Shown in pieces: positions 37,781-48,312 of a DNA stretch of 64,000 bases (position 1 is its first letter; each line of letters opens with the position of its first letter). Below the pieces are notes generated by a model. It saw only the letters and a list, made by a program, of their open reading frames with translations, was not told the DNA's origin and did no database searches. The position numbers and the translations under genes are program-made. The DNA comes from Chitinophaga agri (GTDB lineage: Bacteria; Bacteroidota; Bacteroidia; Chitinophagales; Chitinophagaceae): NCBI RefSeq assembly GCF_010093065.1, contig NZ_CP048113.1, forward strand, positions 2,790,001-2,854,000, given 5' to 3'.

Positions 37781-38374
37781 ATGTTAAAAATTGGTATCAC
37801 AGGCGGTATAGGCTCAGGAAAAAGTACGGTTGCAAAGATCTTCGCACTACTCGGCGTGCCGGTGTATTATGCTGATGATGCAGCAAAAACGATCATGCAA
37901 ACTGATAAGCTGCTGATTGAACAGGTGAAAAAGCATTTCGGTGCACAGATCTATGACGCAAACAATGTACTGGACCGCGCCGCATTGGGTAAGATCGTTT
38001 TTAACGATAAAGACAAGCTGGAGTTACTGAACTCCCTCGTCCACCCTGCCACCATCCGACATAGCGACGAATGGGCAGATCAGCAAACAGCCCCCTACGT
38101 CATCAAAGAAGCGGCCCTGCTCTTTGAATCCGGGTCTTTTCAGTACCTCGATAAATGTATCGGCGTATACGCCCCCCAGCCGCTACGCATCCACCGCGTC
38201 ATGAAACGCGACAATATAGGCCGCGCCGATGTACTGGCCCGCATGCACAAACAGATTGACGACAATATCAAAATGAAGCTGTGCGATTATATTATCCGCA
38301 ATGATGATCAGGAAATGGTTATCCCACAGGTACTCGCATTGCATCAGCAGCTGCTTACACTCGCAGCCTCCTAA
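37781..38374 (+). CDS. coaE: Dephospho-CoA kinase
   Basis: Last step of coenzyme A synthesis: phosphorylates the 3'-hydroxyl of dephospho-CoA. The 197-residue protein starts MLKIGITGGIGSGKSTVAKI (P-loop at about residues 8-15), with the ADDAAKTIMQ and LVHPATIRHSDEW elements of the family. The start at 37781 is preferred; an extension upstream would lie in the terminator. coaD, the preceding enzyme, is at 15.9 kb. Confidence 0.95.
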   Translation: MLKIGITGGIGSGKSTVAKIFALLGVPVYYADDAAKTIMQTDKLLIEQVKKHFGAQIYDANNVLDRAALGKIVFNDKDKLELLNSLVHPATIRHSDEWADQQTAPYVIKEAALLFESGSFQYLDKCIGVYAPQPLRIHRVMKRDNIGRADVLARMHKQIDDNIKMKLCDYIIRNDDQEMVIPQVLALHQQLLTLAAS

Positions 38375-38417
38375 TCATCCCTTACCCATCACCCGATCAT
38401 TATAACCATTCTATTAC

Positions 38418-41297
38418 ATGGGTAAAACCATTACACAAGGCAGTAACAATAAAAATAAAGTCACCCCTGTGCTGCTGCTCGAACTGCAGTCCAATCACCC
38501 TGAACCGGTGAAGATCAGCGCAGGTATGCTCAAAGAAGATGTAAGCGGACGTACCTGTCAGCGGGTACCGCTTAATGATAAAAAATCACTCGCTATTTTC
38601 AATACACTACCTGCTGGTGTGCAGCATCTGCTGCAACCCTGTACGCAGGAATCCATGGTATATAAAGAACTGCAGCTGAAAGAGAAATTCCGCGATCATC
38701 CGGTGAGATCGCTCACACAGCAGCAGTATGTGCATGAAGGTATGCAGCAATACCTCTATCACACACTTCAGCAATTGCGGCCACTGACGCCCGTATTGCC
38801 CTGGTATACCATGATCACCGACGACAGTATGCTGATGAAAAATACCCGTCCGGCTACTGTCAATAATTTCCCTCCCCTGCTTTCCTTCGAGCTGAAACGC
38901 TCCGCTACCGGCGCTTTACGCGTAGTGGCCATTGTAACGATCAATGGTCAGGTACAACCACTTACCAACTTCGAACATTACGGTTTTCTGCTGCGTAAGG
39001 AAGGTGAATTGTTCATCCTCCCTCCTGCTGCCGCTATCACACTGGAACAATTCCCCGGTGGTATAAAAGAAATTCCGGCAGGGGAAGAAGAACAGTTCAT
39101 TGCCGATGTATTACCTGTATTAAGCACCCAATACACGGTCAATAAGAGCATCCTGTTACAAAAGGAAATACTGGATACTCCTCCCGCATGTAATATATGG
39201 CTGAGTGAACTGAATAAATCGTTCCTCGTACTCACACCACAATGGCAATATGGCGACTTCCATATCGAAGACAGCAAAGATCCCATCGTGCTGAAAACCG
39301 CCGGGGACGTGCAATACGAGATCAGGCGGGATATGGAAGCAGAGAAAGAAATGATCACCTTCATCCGTGGTCTGCATCCCCGCTTTGCGCAGCAGCGGAA
39401 CGGCTATTTCTACCTGCCGTTCGCCGATGCCGAAAAAAGTCAGTGGCTGGTAAAGTGTTACCGTAAACTAACTGACCGCAACATAGGTGTGTACGGTATG
39501 GACCAGCTGAAGCACTTCCGCTACAATACCAGTATACCTGTTATGGATGTACGCTGGCACAGTGATGATAAAGATACTTTTGACCTGGAAATTGATGTGC
39601 GCTATGGCGATGTGCCAGTCGCACTGACCGATATTCAAAAAGCATTACAACACCGGCAACCACACCTCTTACTGAAAGACGGTACGATCGGTGTGATACC
39701 GGACGAATGGCTACATAAACAGGACCTTCTCTGGAAACTGGGACAGGTCAATAAAGACAGACTGAAACTGTCCCGTCTTCATTTCACCGTCGCCCAGGAA
39801 ATGCTGGAAGCCAGAGAAACACCTGCGCAGGCACAGACACTGGAAAAACTGAAACGGCTACAAGCCCAGCCATCCGGGCAATTCCCGGTGCCTGCTGCTA
39901 TTCAGGCACAACTCCGCAACTATCAGCAGGGTGGGTTTGAATGGATGTGCCTACTGGACGCGATGCGCTGGGGCGGATGCCTGGCCGATGATATGGGTCT
40001 CGGTAAAACATTGCAGACCATCACCTTTCTGCAACATCTTAGTGAGAAATATCCCGGAGAAACACACCTGGTAGTCTGCCCTACGTCACTGATATACAAC
40101 TGGGAAAGCGAATTGCAGAAATTTGCCCCGGGCCTGCGCTACACTGTGTACCATGGTAGTAACAGACAATATTCGGCTAACAACTGGAAACAATATCAGC
40201 TGGTCATCACCAGTTATGGCACTGTACGCAGTGATACGGCTATCTTTAACAGCCAGGTATTCGGATATGTCGTGCTGGATGAAAGTCAGGTTATAAAGAA
40301 TCCGGCGTCACAGACCACCAGAGCATTACAGCTACTGCAATGCCGTAACCGGCTGATATTAAGCGGTACGCCTATTCAGAATAATACCATGGACCTGTAT
40401 GCACAGATGAACTTTGCAAACCCTGGATTGCTCGGAAATCAGTCGTTTTTTAAATCTGAATTTGCGCTCCCGATCGACAAATATGCGGACGCAGAAAAGG
40501 CAGGGCGACTGCGCAAACTGATCTATCCTTTCCTGCTGCGACGTACCAAAGAACAAATAGCACAGGATTTGCCAGATAAAACAGAGATCATCATGTGGTG
40601 CGAGATGGGAGAAGAACAGCGCAAGGCTTACAACCGCACCCGTGACATGTATAAGGAAAAGCTGCTGAAGCGGATCAATGAAGATGGGATGGCTGCCAGC
40701 ACGATCTATGTACTGGAAGGTTTAACAAGGCTCCGCCAGATCTGTAATGCGCCGCAACTGGTGGAACAGGAGGCACATGTCACCGAATCTGTCAAGCTGG
40801 ATGAGCTGATGCGCGAGATCAGTGAGAACACCGGTGCCCATAAAGTACTGGTCTTTTCACAATTCACCGGCATGCTGCAACTGATCTCCAAGTCTATGGA
40901 AAATGAAGGACTACCCTTCCTCTACCTCGATGGCAGTACAAAAGCAGAGACGCGGCAGCAGCTGGTACAACAGTTCCAGGCAGATGAGAAGGTCAGGGTA
41001 TTCCTGATCAGTCTGAAGGCAGGAGGCGTCGGACTGACACTCACGGCCGCAGACTATGTATACCTTGTCGATCCCTGGTGGAACCCGGCGGCTGAGCAAC
41101 AGGCCATTGACCGTACCCACCGTATCGGTCAGCAGAATAAGGTCTTTGCCTACAAAATGATCTGTAAAGACAGCGTGGAAGAAAAGATACTGGCCCTACA
41201 GGAACGGAAGAAAATGATAGCGGATGACCTGATCAGTGAAGATACCGGCTTTGTGAAGAAACTGACAGAAGATGACGTGGCATTCCTGTTTAGCTGA
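38418..41297 (+). CDS. SNF2-family helicase/ATPase
   Basis: A 959-residue DNA-translocating ATPase of the SNF2/Swi2 group. Residues 1-480 are an N-terminal region without a domain I can name. The SNF2 ATPase domain follows with LADDMGLGKTLQTI (Walker A Lys at 530), VVCPTSLIYNWESELQKFAP, the box D621-E-S-Q and LSGTPIQNNTMDLYAQ. The C-terminal helicase domain has KVLVFSQFTGMLQLI, the VFLISLKAGGVGLTLTAA motif V and DRTHRIGQQNKVFAYKM motif VI. Bacterial members of this form (HepA/RapA-like relatives) are thought to remodel protein-DNA complexes. It stands alone. Confidence 0.92.
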   Translation: MGKTITQGSNNKNKVTPVLLLELQSNHPEPVKISAGMLKEDVSGRTCQRVPLNDKKSLAIFNTLPAGVQHLLQPCTQESMVYKELQLKEKFRDHPVRSLTQQQYVHEGMQQYLYHTLQQLRPLTPVLPWYTMITDDSMLMKNTRPATVNNFPPLLSFELKRSATGALRVVAIVTINGQVQPLTNFEHYGFLLRKEGELFILPPAAAITLEQFPGGIKEIPAGEEEQFIADVLPVLSTQYTVNKSILLQKEILDTPPACNIWLSELNKSFLVLTPQWQYGDFHIEDSKDPIVLKTAGDVQYEIRRDMEAEKEMITFIRGLHPRFAQQRNGYFYLPFADAEKSQWLVKCYRKLTDRNIGVYGMDQLKHFRYNTSIPVMDVRWHSDDKDTFDLEIDVRYGDVPVALTDIQKALQHRQPHLLLKDGTIGVIPDEWLHKQDLLWKLGQVNKDRLKLSRLHFTVAQEMLEARETPAQAQTLEKLKRLQAQPSGQFPVPAAIQAQLRNYQQGGFEWMCLLDAMRWGGCLADDMGLGKTLQTITFLQHLSEKYPGETHLVVCPTSLIYNWESELQKFAPGLRYTVYHGSNRQYSANNWKQYQLVITSYGTVRSDTAIFNSQVFGYVVLDESQVIKNPASQTTRALQLLQCRNRLILSGTPIQNNTMDLYAQMNFANPGLLGNQSFFKSEFALPIDKYADAEKAGRLRKLIYPFLLRRTKEQIAQDLPDKTEIIMWCEMGEEQRKAYNRTRDMYKEKLLKRINEDGMAASTIYVLEGLTRLRQICNAPQLVEQEAHVTESVKLDELMREISENTGAHKVLVFSQFTGMLQLISKSMENEGLPFLYLDGSTKAETRQQLVQQFQADEKVRVFLISLKAGGVGLTLTAADYVYLVDPWWNPAAEQQAIDRTHRIGQQNKVFAYKMICKDSVEEKILALQERKKMIADDLISEDTGFVKKLTEDDVAFLFS

Positions 41298-41393
41298 TAT
41301 TATTTACCTGACAACATTGCCTGTTTGACGGCAATCTATACGATCAGAGCGAGGAAGCTTGCCCTTATAGACTAATTTTTGAATATTTGTGTC

Positions 41394-42506
41394 ATGTTAA
41401 AGATCTACAAACTACCTGTTATTACACTGATTGTGAGTCTGCTGGTCATTCCCTCTACCGCAGCGTTTGCCCAGACCCAAAAGATGCCCGAAGGATTCAA
41501 CATCCAGCGGGGAGTGAATATTAGTCACTGGCTGTCGCAGTCAGGCGGCCGCCGGGGTGTAGCCCAGGCAGATTATTTCACAGAAAAAGACGTGGCATTG
41601 CTGGCAGAGAAAGGATTTGATCATATCCGCATTCCTGTAGAAGAAGCAGAGTTGTGGGATTACAAAGATGAAAAATACCAGGACGCCTTTAAGCTGATCC
41701 ACAGGGCCATCCTATGGTGTAAACAATATCATATGCGGGCAATCGTGGATATGCACATCCTTCGCAGCCATCATTTTGATGGAAAGAAGAACCGGTTGTG
41801 GAACGAATCCGCCTCCCAGGAACGTTTCCTGCAATGCTGGCGGGAGCTGAGTGCGGAGCTAAAGAAGTACCCAACCGATCTGGTGGCTTATGAATTACTG
41901 AATGAGCCGGTTGCCGACAGTGCCTCACAGTGGAATGACCTGCTGGCCCAGGGCGTCTCCCTGATCAGGGAACTGGAACCAAAGCGGGTGATCATTGTCG
42001 GTAGCAACAGGTATCAGTCCTACGCTACCTTTCCTTTGCTGAAAGTGCCTGCTGGCGATAAAAGGATCATCCTGAGCTTCCACTACTATAATCCGTTTTT
42101 CTTCACACATTATAAAGCCAGCTGGACGGCGCAGAGAGACTTCAGCGGACCGGTACATTATCCGGGTCCGACCATTTCCCCGAAGGAAGTGGCCCAGCAA
42201 CCCGCTACTATCCGGAACCTGCTGGCAGGTAGTACGGAGGAATATAATGCGGACGTGATCGAACAGCAGATGATGACGGCTGTGAAGGTGGCACAGAAGC
42301 TAAAATTACCGCTATACTGCGGAGAATGGGGCTGTCTGAGCAGTGTTCCCCGTAAAGACAGGCTCCGCTGGTATAAGGATGTAAAAAAGAATCTGGAGAA
42401 AAACAATATCGCATGGACCGTATGGGATTATAAGGGCAGCTTTGGTATCCTGACGGAAGATGGAGAACCGGATGATAAGCTCATCAAACTGCTGACAAAA
42501 GAATAG
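41394..42506 (+). CDS. Exported GH5-family glycoside hydrolase (cellulase-like)
   Basis: A 370-residue secreted enzyme, signal peptide ending AAFAQ at about residue 27. The TIM-barrel of glycoside hydrolase family 5 follows: FNIQRGVNISHWL opening, FDHIRIPVEEAE, MRAIVDMHIL, the acid/base E171 in YELLNEPV, SFHYYNPFFFTHY, and the nucleophile E311 in YCGEWGCLS. Both catalytic Glu are present. Target beta-glucan or mannan is not told. Start at 41394; the upstream Met codon at 41379 is less likely. Confidence 0.93.
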   Translation: MLKIYKLPVITLIVSLLVIPSTAAFAQTQKMPEGFNIQRGVNISHWLSQSGGRRGVAQADYFTEKDVALLAEKGFDHIRIPVEEAELWDYKDEKYQDAFKLIHRAILWCKQYHMRAIVDMHILRSHHFDGKKNRLWNESASQERFLQCWRELSAELKKYPTDLVAYELLNEPVADSASQWNDLLAQGVSLIRELEPKRVIIVGSNRYQSYATFPLLKVPAGDKRIILSFHYYNPFFFTHYKASWTAQRDFSGPVHYPGPTISPKEVAQQPATIRNLLAGSTEEYNADVIEQQMMTAVKVAQKLKLPLYCGEWGCLSSVPRKDRLRWYKDVKKNLEKNNIAWTVWDYKGSFGILTEDGEPDDKLIKLLTKE

Positions 42507-42528
42507 GCAGGCTTACCTTATGTTATTC

Positions 42529-42572
42529 AAAAAAGAGATCATTTGTCACTGGGCGGATGGTCTCTTTTTTAT
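42529..42572 (+). terminator. Terminator after the GH5 gene
   Basis: AAAAAAGAGATC (42529-42540) pairs with GGTCTCTTTTTT (42559-42570), one G-U pair, followed by T-rich sequence. Confidence 0.8.
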
Positions 42573-42757
42573 TGCCCGATCTGTACCTGGATGTTATGTT
42601 GGGCATATGGTTGCATTGAGGAGTAAGTTCTTCTCTATTAAGAAACAGCAACGAGGGCATTCTGTTACAACTGGCAGCGATGACAACGGCGCATTCACCG
42701 GTTTATCCTGAGCGGTTAAAGTGGGCAGCTGATCAGGCGGGACACCAGTAAAGAAAA

Positions 42758-42782
42758 AGCCCCTCGGTTAAACCGAAGGGCT
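42758..42782 (-). terminator. Terminator after secDF
   Basis: AGCCCCTCGGTT pairs with AACCGAAGGGCT (one C-A mismatch); on the minus strand T-rich sequence follows. The 190 bp between this and the GH5 terminator hold no gene I can support. Confidence 0.8.
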
Positions 42783-42810
42783 CTTCATATCAAACATTTT
42801 AGTTAAACGC

Positions 42811-45800
42811 TTATTTGCTAGCCGGAGCAGCAGCTTCTTTTACAGGAAGTGCTTCGCTCTCGTTCATCAGCTGATTGTTCTTATCGAAGTCAACCAGCAC
42901 CGGAGCAGCTACGAAGATAGATGAATAAGTACCTGTCAGTACACCGATCAGCATTGCGAATGCGAAACCGCGGGTTACTTCACCACCGAAGATGAACAGG
43001 ATCAGGATGGTCAGGAACACTGTCAGGGAAGTCATCACAGTACGGCTCAGCGTATCGTTGATCGCTTTGTTGATGACCTGGTCTCTGCTCGCACCCTTCA
43101 TAACTCCTGTACGGAAGTATTCGCGGATACGGTCGAATACGATCACGGTATCGTTCATGGAGAAACCGATAACGGTCAGGATCGCCGCGATGAAGTGCTG
43201 GTCAACTTCCAGTGCGAACGGAACGATATCGCGGCAGTAAGAGAATACAGCCAGGGTTACCATCACGTCATGCAACAGGGAGAAGATAGTACCGATTGAA
43301 TATTGCCATTTGCTGAAACGCAGCAGGATGTACAGGAAGATTACGATCAGTGACAGTACAGTTGCTTTAACGGCACCTGCACGTAAGTCGTCAGAGATAG
43401 TTGGAGATACTGTCTGGGAAGCAACGATGAATCTTGGAGAAGAGAATGCTTCCAGGGTCAGACCTGGTTCATAGAACTTCTTCAGACCATTGTACATTTT
43501 CTCAACTACTTCTTTATCAACAGCACTGCTTTGTTCGTCGATCTTGTAGTTGGTAGTGATGCTCAGCTGGTTGCTGGTACCGATTGTTTTCACATATGGC
43601 TCAGTACCGAATTCGTGCTCGAGCACATCACGTACTTCGTCAGCTTTCATTGGCTGTTCGAAGCGGATGGTGTAGTTACGTCCACCGTCGAAGTCCACAC
43701 CGTGACGGAAACCGTGGAAGAACGAAGATGCACCTAAAGCGATCATGACGAATGATACGATGTAAGCGTACTTTCTTTTACCTACGAAGTCAAAAGCAGC
43801 GTGTTTGAATATTTTACGGGAAACTGGCGTAAAGTACTCGAAGTGTCTTTTCTTGTTAGTCCACCAGTCAGTAACGATACGGGAGATCATGATACCACAG
43901 AACAGAGACAGCAGCAAGCCGAGGATCTGAGTGGTAGCGAAGCCCAGTACCGGACCAAGACCGAAGTAGAACAGGATGATGGCAGTCAGCAGGGAGGTAA
44001 TGTGACCATCCAGTACAGGAGCGTAGGAGCGTTTGTAACCATCTTCTACTGCCTGCTGGTAGCTCTTACCGCGGCTGAGTTCATCTTTAATACGTTCAAA
44101 TATGATTACGTTCGTATCCACAGCCATACCGATGGTCAGTACCAGACCAGCGATACCAGGCATTGTCAGCGTAGCGCCGAGTGAAGCGAGGATACCGAAA
44201 GTGAACAGCAGGTTGAGGATCAGTGCAATGTTGGCAACCCAACCAGCGGTATTATAATATACCAGCATCAGCACAAAGATCACAACGAAGGAGATCAGGA
44301 ATGATTTAGCACCGGCAGCGATGGATTCAGCACCCAGGGTTGGTCCGACGATCTGTTCCTGAACGATTTTAGCAGGCGCTGGCATTTTACCTGATTTCAG
44401 GATGTTTGCCAGGTCATTTGCTTCTTCCAGCGTAAAGCTACCGGAGATAGAAGAACGACCACCTGAGATCTCACCCTGGATGGATGGAGCGGAATAAACG
44501 ATGTTATCCAGTACAACGGCAACATAGTTCAGGGTCGCTGGGTTGGAAGGATCAGCGGGAGCCAGTTCGCCAGTCAGTTTTTTCCATTCTTTGGCACCCA
44601 CCGGGTCCATAGTCATGGAGATTTCCGGACGGCCGCTCTGGTCGTAGTCCTGTTTAGCGTCTACCACTCTCTCACCACCTACACGGGGAGCTGGGTTGAT
44701 AGGGTTTACTCTGATCGCGTAAACCGGCAGTGGCGCATGTTTATTTTCCTTGTCTTCAGCACCGTAAACGAATACGAGGTCTTTAGGTAATACGTTCCTT
44801 ACTGAAGGGATTTCCAGATAACGTCTGAAGGTAGCGGTGTCAGAAGGCTGGATCATACCAACGGTAGGACCGAACGCAACACCCTGTCTTGGATCATATC
44901 TTGGGAAGAAGATGCTGAAGAAAGGCTCAGTTCTTGCCAGTTCAGCTCTGCGCTCAGCGTCAGTCTTCAGAGAATCTGCCTTACCGGATTTAGCACCGTT
45001 CTTGTCCAGGATAGCAGTGAGGCTACCGGTGGAAGTATCGCCGGCAGCTTTAGCAACAGCAGCAGAATCAGCTTTGGTAGAATCAGTTGCAGCTTTAGCA
45101 GGCGTAACACCTACTGCAGCTTTGATAGCTTCGTTCAGTGGCTGAATAACACCAGCGATGAACTGCTCATCATTCTTATATACTTCACGGAACTCCAGGT
45201 TAGCACTTGCCTGCAGGTATTTCCTTACACGCTCTGGATTGTCAACACCGGCCAGCTCTACAGAGATGATACCTTTGTTTTCGTCCAGGCTGATGTTTGG
45301 AGAAGCCACACCAAATTTGTCGATACGTTTCTGCAGTACCAGGTAGGTGTTTTTGATGGCTGCGCTTGCCTCACGGCGGATCACATCCAGCACTTTCGCG
45401 TTACTTGTATTGAAGTCGATGTCTTTCTGATAAGCGTTGGCAAATATTACAGAGAGACGGCCACCTGGCTGTACCTCTTCATATGCCTGCCCGAACAATG
45501 TTACGAAATCTGACTGGCTGGTCTTTTTACGCTGTACAGCGAGATCCAGGGCTTTGTTAAAAGCCGCGTCACGGGATTGACCGCTCAATGCGCGGATCAC
45601 ATCCTCCACACTCACGTCGAGCACGACGTTCATACCACCCTGAAGGTCAAGCCCCAGGTTCAGCTCTTTTTCTTTGGCCTTGTCATAGGTTACGTACCAA
45701 GGAAAACCCGCTATTTCTTTGTTGCTGGCACTATCCAGAATCCTTTGTCTTCTCTCTTTCACCAGCTCAGACAGTGAATCCTGATAAACAGCCTGCAGCT

Positions 45801-45975
45801 CTTTATTTCCAGGATACTTCTGCTCCGCAGTGGGATTAGATTTACTCACATCATTCAGCGCCTGAGTAACTACCTTCTTCTCGTAGTTACGTACCAGGAA
45901 CGTAAACGACAAATAATACACAGAGATAAGGATCAATGCACCGGCAAAAAATCTAACCAGTCCTTTAAGTTGCAT
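42811..45975 (-). CDS. secDF: Protein translocase subunit SecDF (fused)
   Basis: A 1054-residue fusion of SecD and SecF, which use the proton gradient to pull proteins out of the SecYEG channel. The SecD part has one N-terminal membrane segment, LGLDLQGGMNVVLDV, a large periplasmic domain with a low-complexity insert (about 290-340, rich in Ala, Lys, Thr), and a five-helix block (about 545-725) with GMAVDTNVIIFERIKDELSRG. The SecF part (about 745-1045) begins after FVGKRKYAY and repeats the topology with VIGFSMNDTVIVFDRIREYFR. The fusion is the normal state in Bacteroidota. YajC is encoded 5 kb away. Confidence 0.97.
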   Translation of the reverse strand: MQLKGLVRFFAGALILISVYYLSFTFLVRNYEKKVVTQALNDVSKSNPTAEQKYPGNKELQAVYQDSLSELVKERRQRILDSASNKEIAGFPWYVTYDKAKEKELNLGLDLQGGMNVVLDVSVEDVIRALSGQSRDAAFNKALDLAVQRKKTSQSDFVTLFGQAYEEVQPGGRLSVIFANAYQKDIDFNTSNAKVLDVIRREASAAIKNTYLVLQKRIDKFGVASPNISLDENKGIISVELAGVDNPERVRKYLQASANLEFREVYKNDEQFIAGVIQPLNEAIKAAVGVTPAKAATDSTKADSAAVAKAAGDTSTGSLTAILDKNGAKSGKADSLKTDAERRAELARTEPFFSIFFPRYDPRQGVAFGPTVGMIQPSDTATFRRYLEIPSVRNVLPKDLVFVYGAEDKENKHAPLPVYAIRVNPINPAPRVGGERVVDAKQDYDQSGRPEISMTMDPVGAKEWKKLTGELAPADPSNPATLNYVAVVLDNIVYSAPSIQGEISGGRSSISGSFTLEEANDLANILKSGKMPAPAKIVQEQIVGPTLGAESIAAGAKSFLISFVVIFVLMLVYYNTAGWVANIALILNLLFTFGILASLGATLTMPGIAGLVLTIGMAVDTNVIIFERIKDELSRGKSYQQAVEDGYKRSYAPVLDGHITSLLTAIILFYFGLGPVLGFATTQILGLLLSLFCGIMISRIVTDWWTNKKRHFEYFTPVSRKIFKHAAFDFVGKRKYAYIVSFVMIALGASSFFHGFRHGVDFDGGRNYTIRFEQPMKADEVRDVLEHEFGTEPYVKTIGTSNQLSITTNYKIDEQSSAVDKEVVEKMYNGLKKFYEPGLTLEAFSSPRFIVASQTVSPTISDDLRAGAVKATVLSLIVIFLYILLRFSKWQYSIGTIFSLLHDVMVTLAVFSYCRDIVPFALEVDQHFIAAILTVIGFSMNDTVIVFDRIREYFRTGVMKGASRDQVINKAINDTLSRTVMTSLTVFLTILILFIFGGEVTRGFAFAMLIGVLTGTYSSIFVAAPVLVDFDKNNQLMNESEALPVKEAAAPASK

Positions 45976-46010
45976 ATTGTTTCGGGTTTATAAAAATTTT
46001 TTAAGAGTTG

Positions 46011-46018
46011 CAAAGATA
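46011..46018 (-). promoter_or_regulatory. -7 box of secDF
   Basis: Minus-strand TATCTTTG, an exact TAnnTTTG, 35 bp before the ATG at 45975. Confidence 0.5.
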
Positions 46019-46130
46019 GAATTTAAATTGATATATTAAAGCCGATCAAAGGCAGAAAAGGAAAAAGGTGGAAATAATTGATACTCAGCTAAATAAACCC
46101 TTACTTTTTCTTCAAAATTAATCTTCAATT

Positions 46131-47408
46131 ATGCGCCGTGGTATTTTTCTTTGGTTGTCGCTCTTCTTTGCAGCCTGCAATACTAACAAAAATATGGGAA
46201 CAAGGCATTATCAATCCGAAGACTCTTTTTTCAGCACATTCCTTCAGTCCCATTCCGACCGACTGGGCCCCATATTCAAAGACCCGAAGGCCTTTGGTTT
46301 ACAGATCATTTATACCAGCATAGACAGGGATGCTGCCAATCGTCCCCACTTCACAGATCACTATTACCATGTAGATACGGGACAATACTTCTACCCCGCT
46401 TCTACCGTCAAACTACCTGCCACCGCCCTGGCGCTGGAAAAGCTGAATGACCTGCGCATCGCAGGACTGGACAGTCATACCCCCATGTACACGGACAGTC
46501 TGCCGGGTATCTCCCCGGCTGTACTGACTGACAGTTCAGCGGCAGACGGCCTGCCGGCTGTCAGGCAATATATAAAAAAAATACTATTAGTTAGCGATAA
46601 TGATGCATTTAATCGCTTATATGAATTTATCGGACAGGAGACTTTTAATAAAAGATTATGGGAAAATGGCTATCCGGATGTACAGATCCTGCACCGGGTG
46701 GGCGTTACAGGTATTACGCCCGGGCAGAACCGGCATACGAACGGGATCACCTTCCGCCGGAACGGACAGGTCATCTACCAGCAACCGGCAGGATTCAGTC
46801 AGCTGAACTTTTCTCCGCGACATGACAGAATAGGGAAAGCCTATTATAATAATAGGAACGAACTGGTCCACATGCCAATGGATGCTTCTCAAAAGAACCG
46901 CCTCTATCTGGCCGACCTTCATAATATACTGCGCAGTATAATTTTTCCGGAAGCTGTAACAAAATCAAAACGATTCCGTTTAAAGGAGGAAGATTACAGG
47001 TTTTTATATTATTGTATGTCAGCACAGCCGGAAGAATCGGCCTATCCCCACTACGACACTGCGGAATTCCACCACAACTATGTGAAATTCCTGTTGTTTG
47101 GGGGACAACAACCAAACAGATATGATGCGAACATACGTAGTTTCAATAAACCCGGCTGGGCATATGGATTCCTGACTGATGCAGCCTATATAGCGGACTT
47201 CACTAACCAGGTGGAATTTATGCTGTCAGCCACTATATATGTAAACAGGGACGGAATACTGAACGACGAACATTATCAGTTTGAAGAAACAGGGAAACCA
47301 TTTCTAAAGGCATTGGGAGAGATCATCTATGAGTACGAACTACAACGCAGCAGAAAACATCTTCCGGACCTGTCAAAGTTCAGGTCTGATTACACCAGCA
47401 TTGAATAA
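46131..47408 (+). CDS. Class-A beta-lactamase-like serine hydrolase lipoprotein
   Basis: A 425-residue protein with signal ending FFAACNTN (lipobox Cys about residue 16). The penicilloyl-serine transferase fold is shown by S91-T-V-K94 (YPASTVKLPA) and by SDNDAFNRLYEFIG, the SxN motif. The third motif, usually KTG, may be the KPG in SFNKPGWAYGF. It is about 100 residues longer than secreted class A lactamases. Such lipoproteins can be peptidases or esterases acting on the cell wall rather than true lactamases. Single gene. Confidence 0.82.
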   Translation: MRRGIFLWLSLFFAACNTNKNMGTRHYQSEDSFFSTFLQSHSDRLGPIFKDPKAFGLQIIYTSIDRDAANRPHFTDHYYHVDTGQYFYPASTVKLPATALALEKLNDLRIAGLDSHTPMYTDSLPGISPAVLTDSSAADGLPAVRQYIKKILLVSDNDAFNRLYEFIGQETFNKRLWENGYPDVQILHRVGVTGITPGQNRHTNGITFRRNGQVIYQQPAGFSQLNFSPRHDRIGKAYYNNRNELVHMPMDASQKNRLYLADLHNILRSIIFPEAVTKSKRFRLKEEDYRFLYYCMSAQPEESAYPHYDTAEFHHNYVKFLLFGGQQPNRYDANIRSFNKPGWAYGFLTDAAYIADFTNQVEFMLSATIYVNRDGILNDEHYQFEETGKPFLKALGEIIYEYELQRSRKHLPDLSKFRSDYTSIE

Positions 47409-47446
47409 CCTTTTTATAAAAATCAATTGCACTAAAAGATAGCACA

Positions 47447-48163
47447 ATGACAACTAAAACAATCCGTGTGTGGGCTGTACTCGCCCTTGTGACCGCTGTG
47501 ACAGCATTCAGTTCCTGTCTGAAATCTGATAACGTTACTCCTACAAGACCTCAGGCAGGTGTTGCCATCATCAATGGTATCCTCACTGCCAGCCCAATGG
47601 ATTTCTATGACCAGGGACAAAAGGTAAATCAGAACCCTATCAACACTGGCTTCCTGTATTCCGGTTATATCATTTATGGTGGCTTACGCACATTCGCTTT
47701 CAAAAAAGTAGGCCAGACCAGTGACTTCGTGAGCAGAACGGAACGTTATGATTCACTGACCTACAATACACTCATCGCCTTCGGTGATTCAACTGCACCA
47801 AGCATGATCGCTGTAAAAGACGATTTCACCACCGCAAAAGATAATCTGGTGAACTTCCGTTTCTTCCACCTGAGCCCTAACATCGGCGCTGTAGACCTGT
47901 ACCTGGACAATCAGAAAGTAGACAGTAACCGTGTTTATGCAGGTAACGGCGGCTTGAGCTTTACTTTCAAACAACCTAAGAATACACTGTATTCCAACAA
48001 TATTAAAGTGAAACTGGCAGGTACTGATTCCGTGCTCGTAGAGAACACCAGCCCTACCCAGACATTCACTGCCAACAGAGTATACACCATTGTAATGTGG
48101 GGTGATAAATCATTTACCGATGTAAGAAAATTACAGGTAAATAACCTTTACAGCCTCTATTAA
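47447..48163 (+). CDS. DUF4397 domain lipoprotein
   Basis: A 238-residue lipoprotein, signal ending TAFSSCLKSD (lipobox Cys about residue 24). A DUF4397 domain is visible in FRFFHLSPNIGAVDLYLDN, which mirrors the family's (R/F)-x-x-H-x-S-P-x-x-x-x-V-D-(V/L)-Y pattern, and a preceding copy-like stretch (GVAIINGILTASPMDFYDQG) suggests two tandem units. Role unknown; beta-sandwich surface proteins of this kind are common in Bacteroidota. 38 bp after the serine hydrolase, so possibly co-transcribed. Confidence 0.82.
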   Translation: MTTKTIRVWAVLALVTAVTAFSSCLKSDNVTPTRPQAGVAIINGILTASPMDFYDQGQKVNQNPINTGFLYSGYIIYGGLRTFAFKKVGQTSDFVSRTERYDSLTYNTLIAFGDSTAPSMIAVKDDFTTAKDNLVNFRFFHLSPNIGAVDLYLDNQKVDSNRVYAGNGGLSFTFKQPKNTLYSNNIKVKLAGTDSVLVENTSPTQTFTANRVYTIVMWGDKSFTDVRKLQVNNLYSLY

Positions 48164-48192
48164 TTCAATATTTACGTATATCCGCATATAGT

Positions 48193-48226
48193 CAGCCGGG
48201 GCCACTGTTAAAGTTGGCCCCGGCTG
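48193..48226 (+). terminator. Terminator after the DUF4397 gene
   Basis: CAGCCGGGGCCA (48193-48204) pairs perfectly with TGGCCCCGGCTG (48215-48226); tail CTTCTTT is weakly U-rich. Confidence 0.75.
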
Positions 48227-48312
48227 CTTCTTTAATGCGGTGTTTCATTGTACATCCCGCATCTCCGGCACTCCTTTCCATTTTTTGTGCTAGGACACTT
48301 GCAAATTTATTG

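Noticed and set aside
42520..42711. 63-codon frame between GH5 and secDF
   Set aside because: It begins inside the GH5 terminator hairpin and has no recognisable features.
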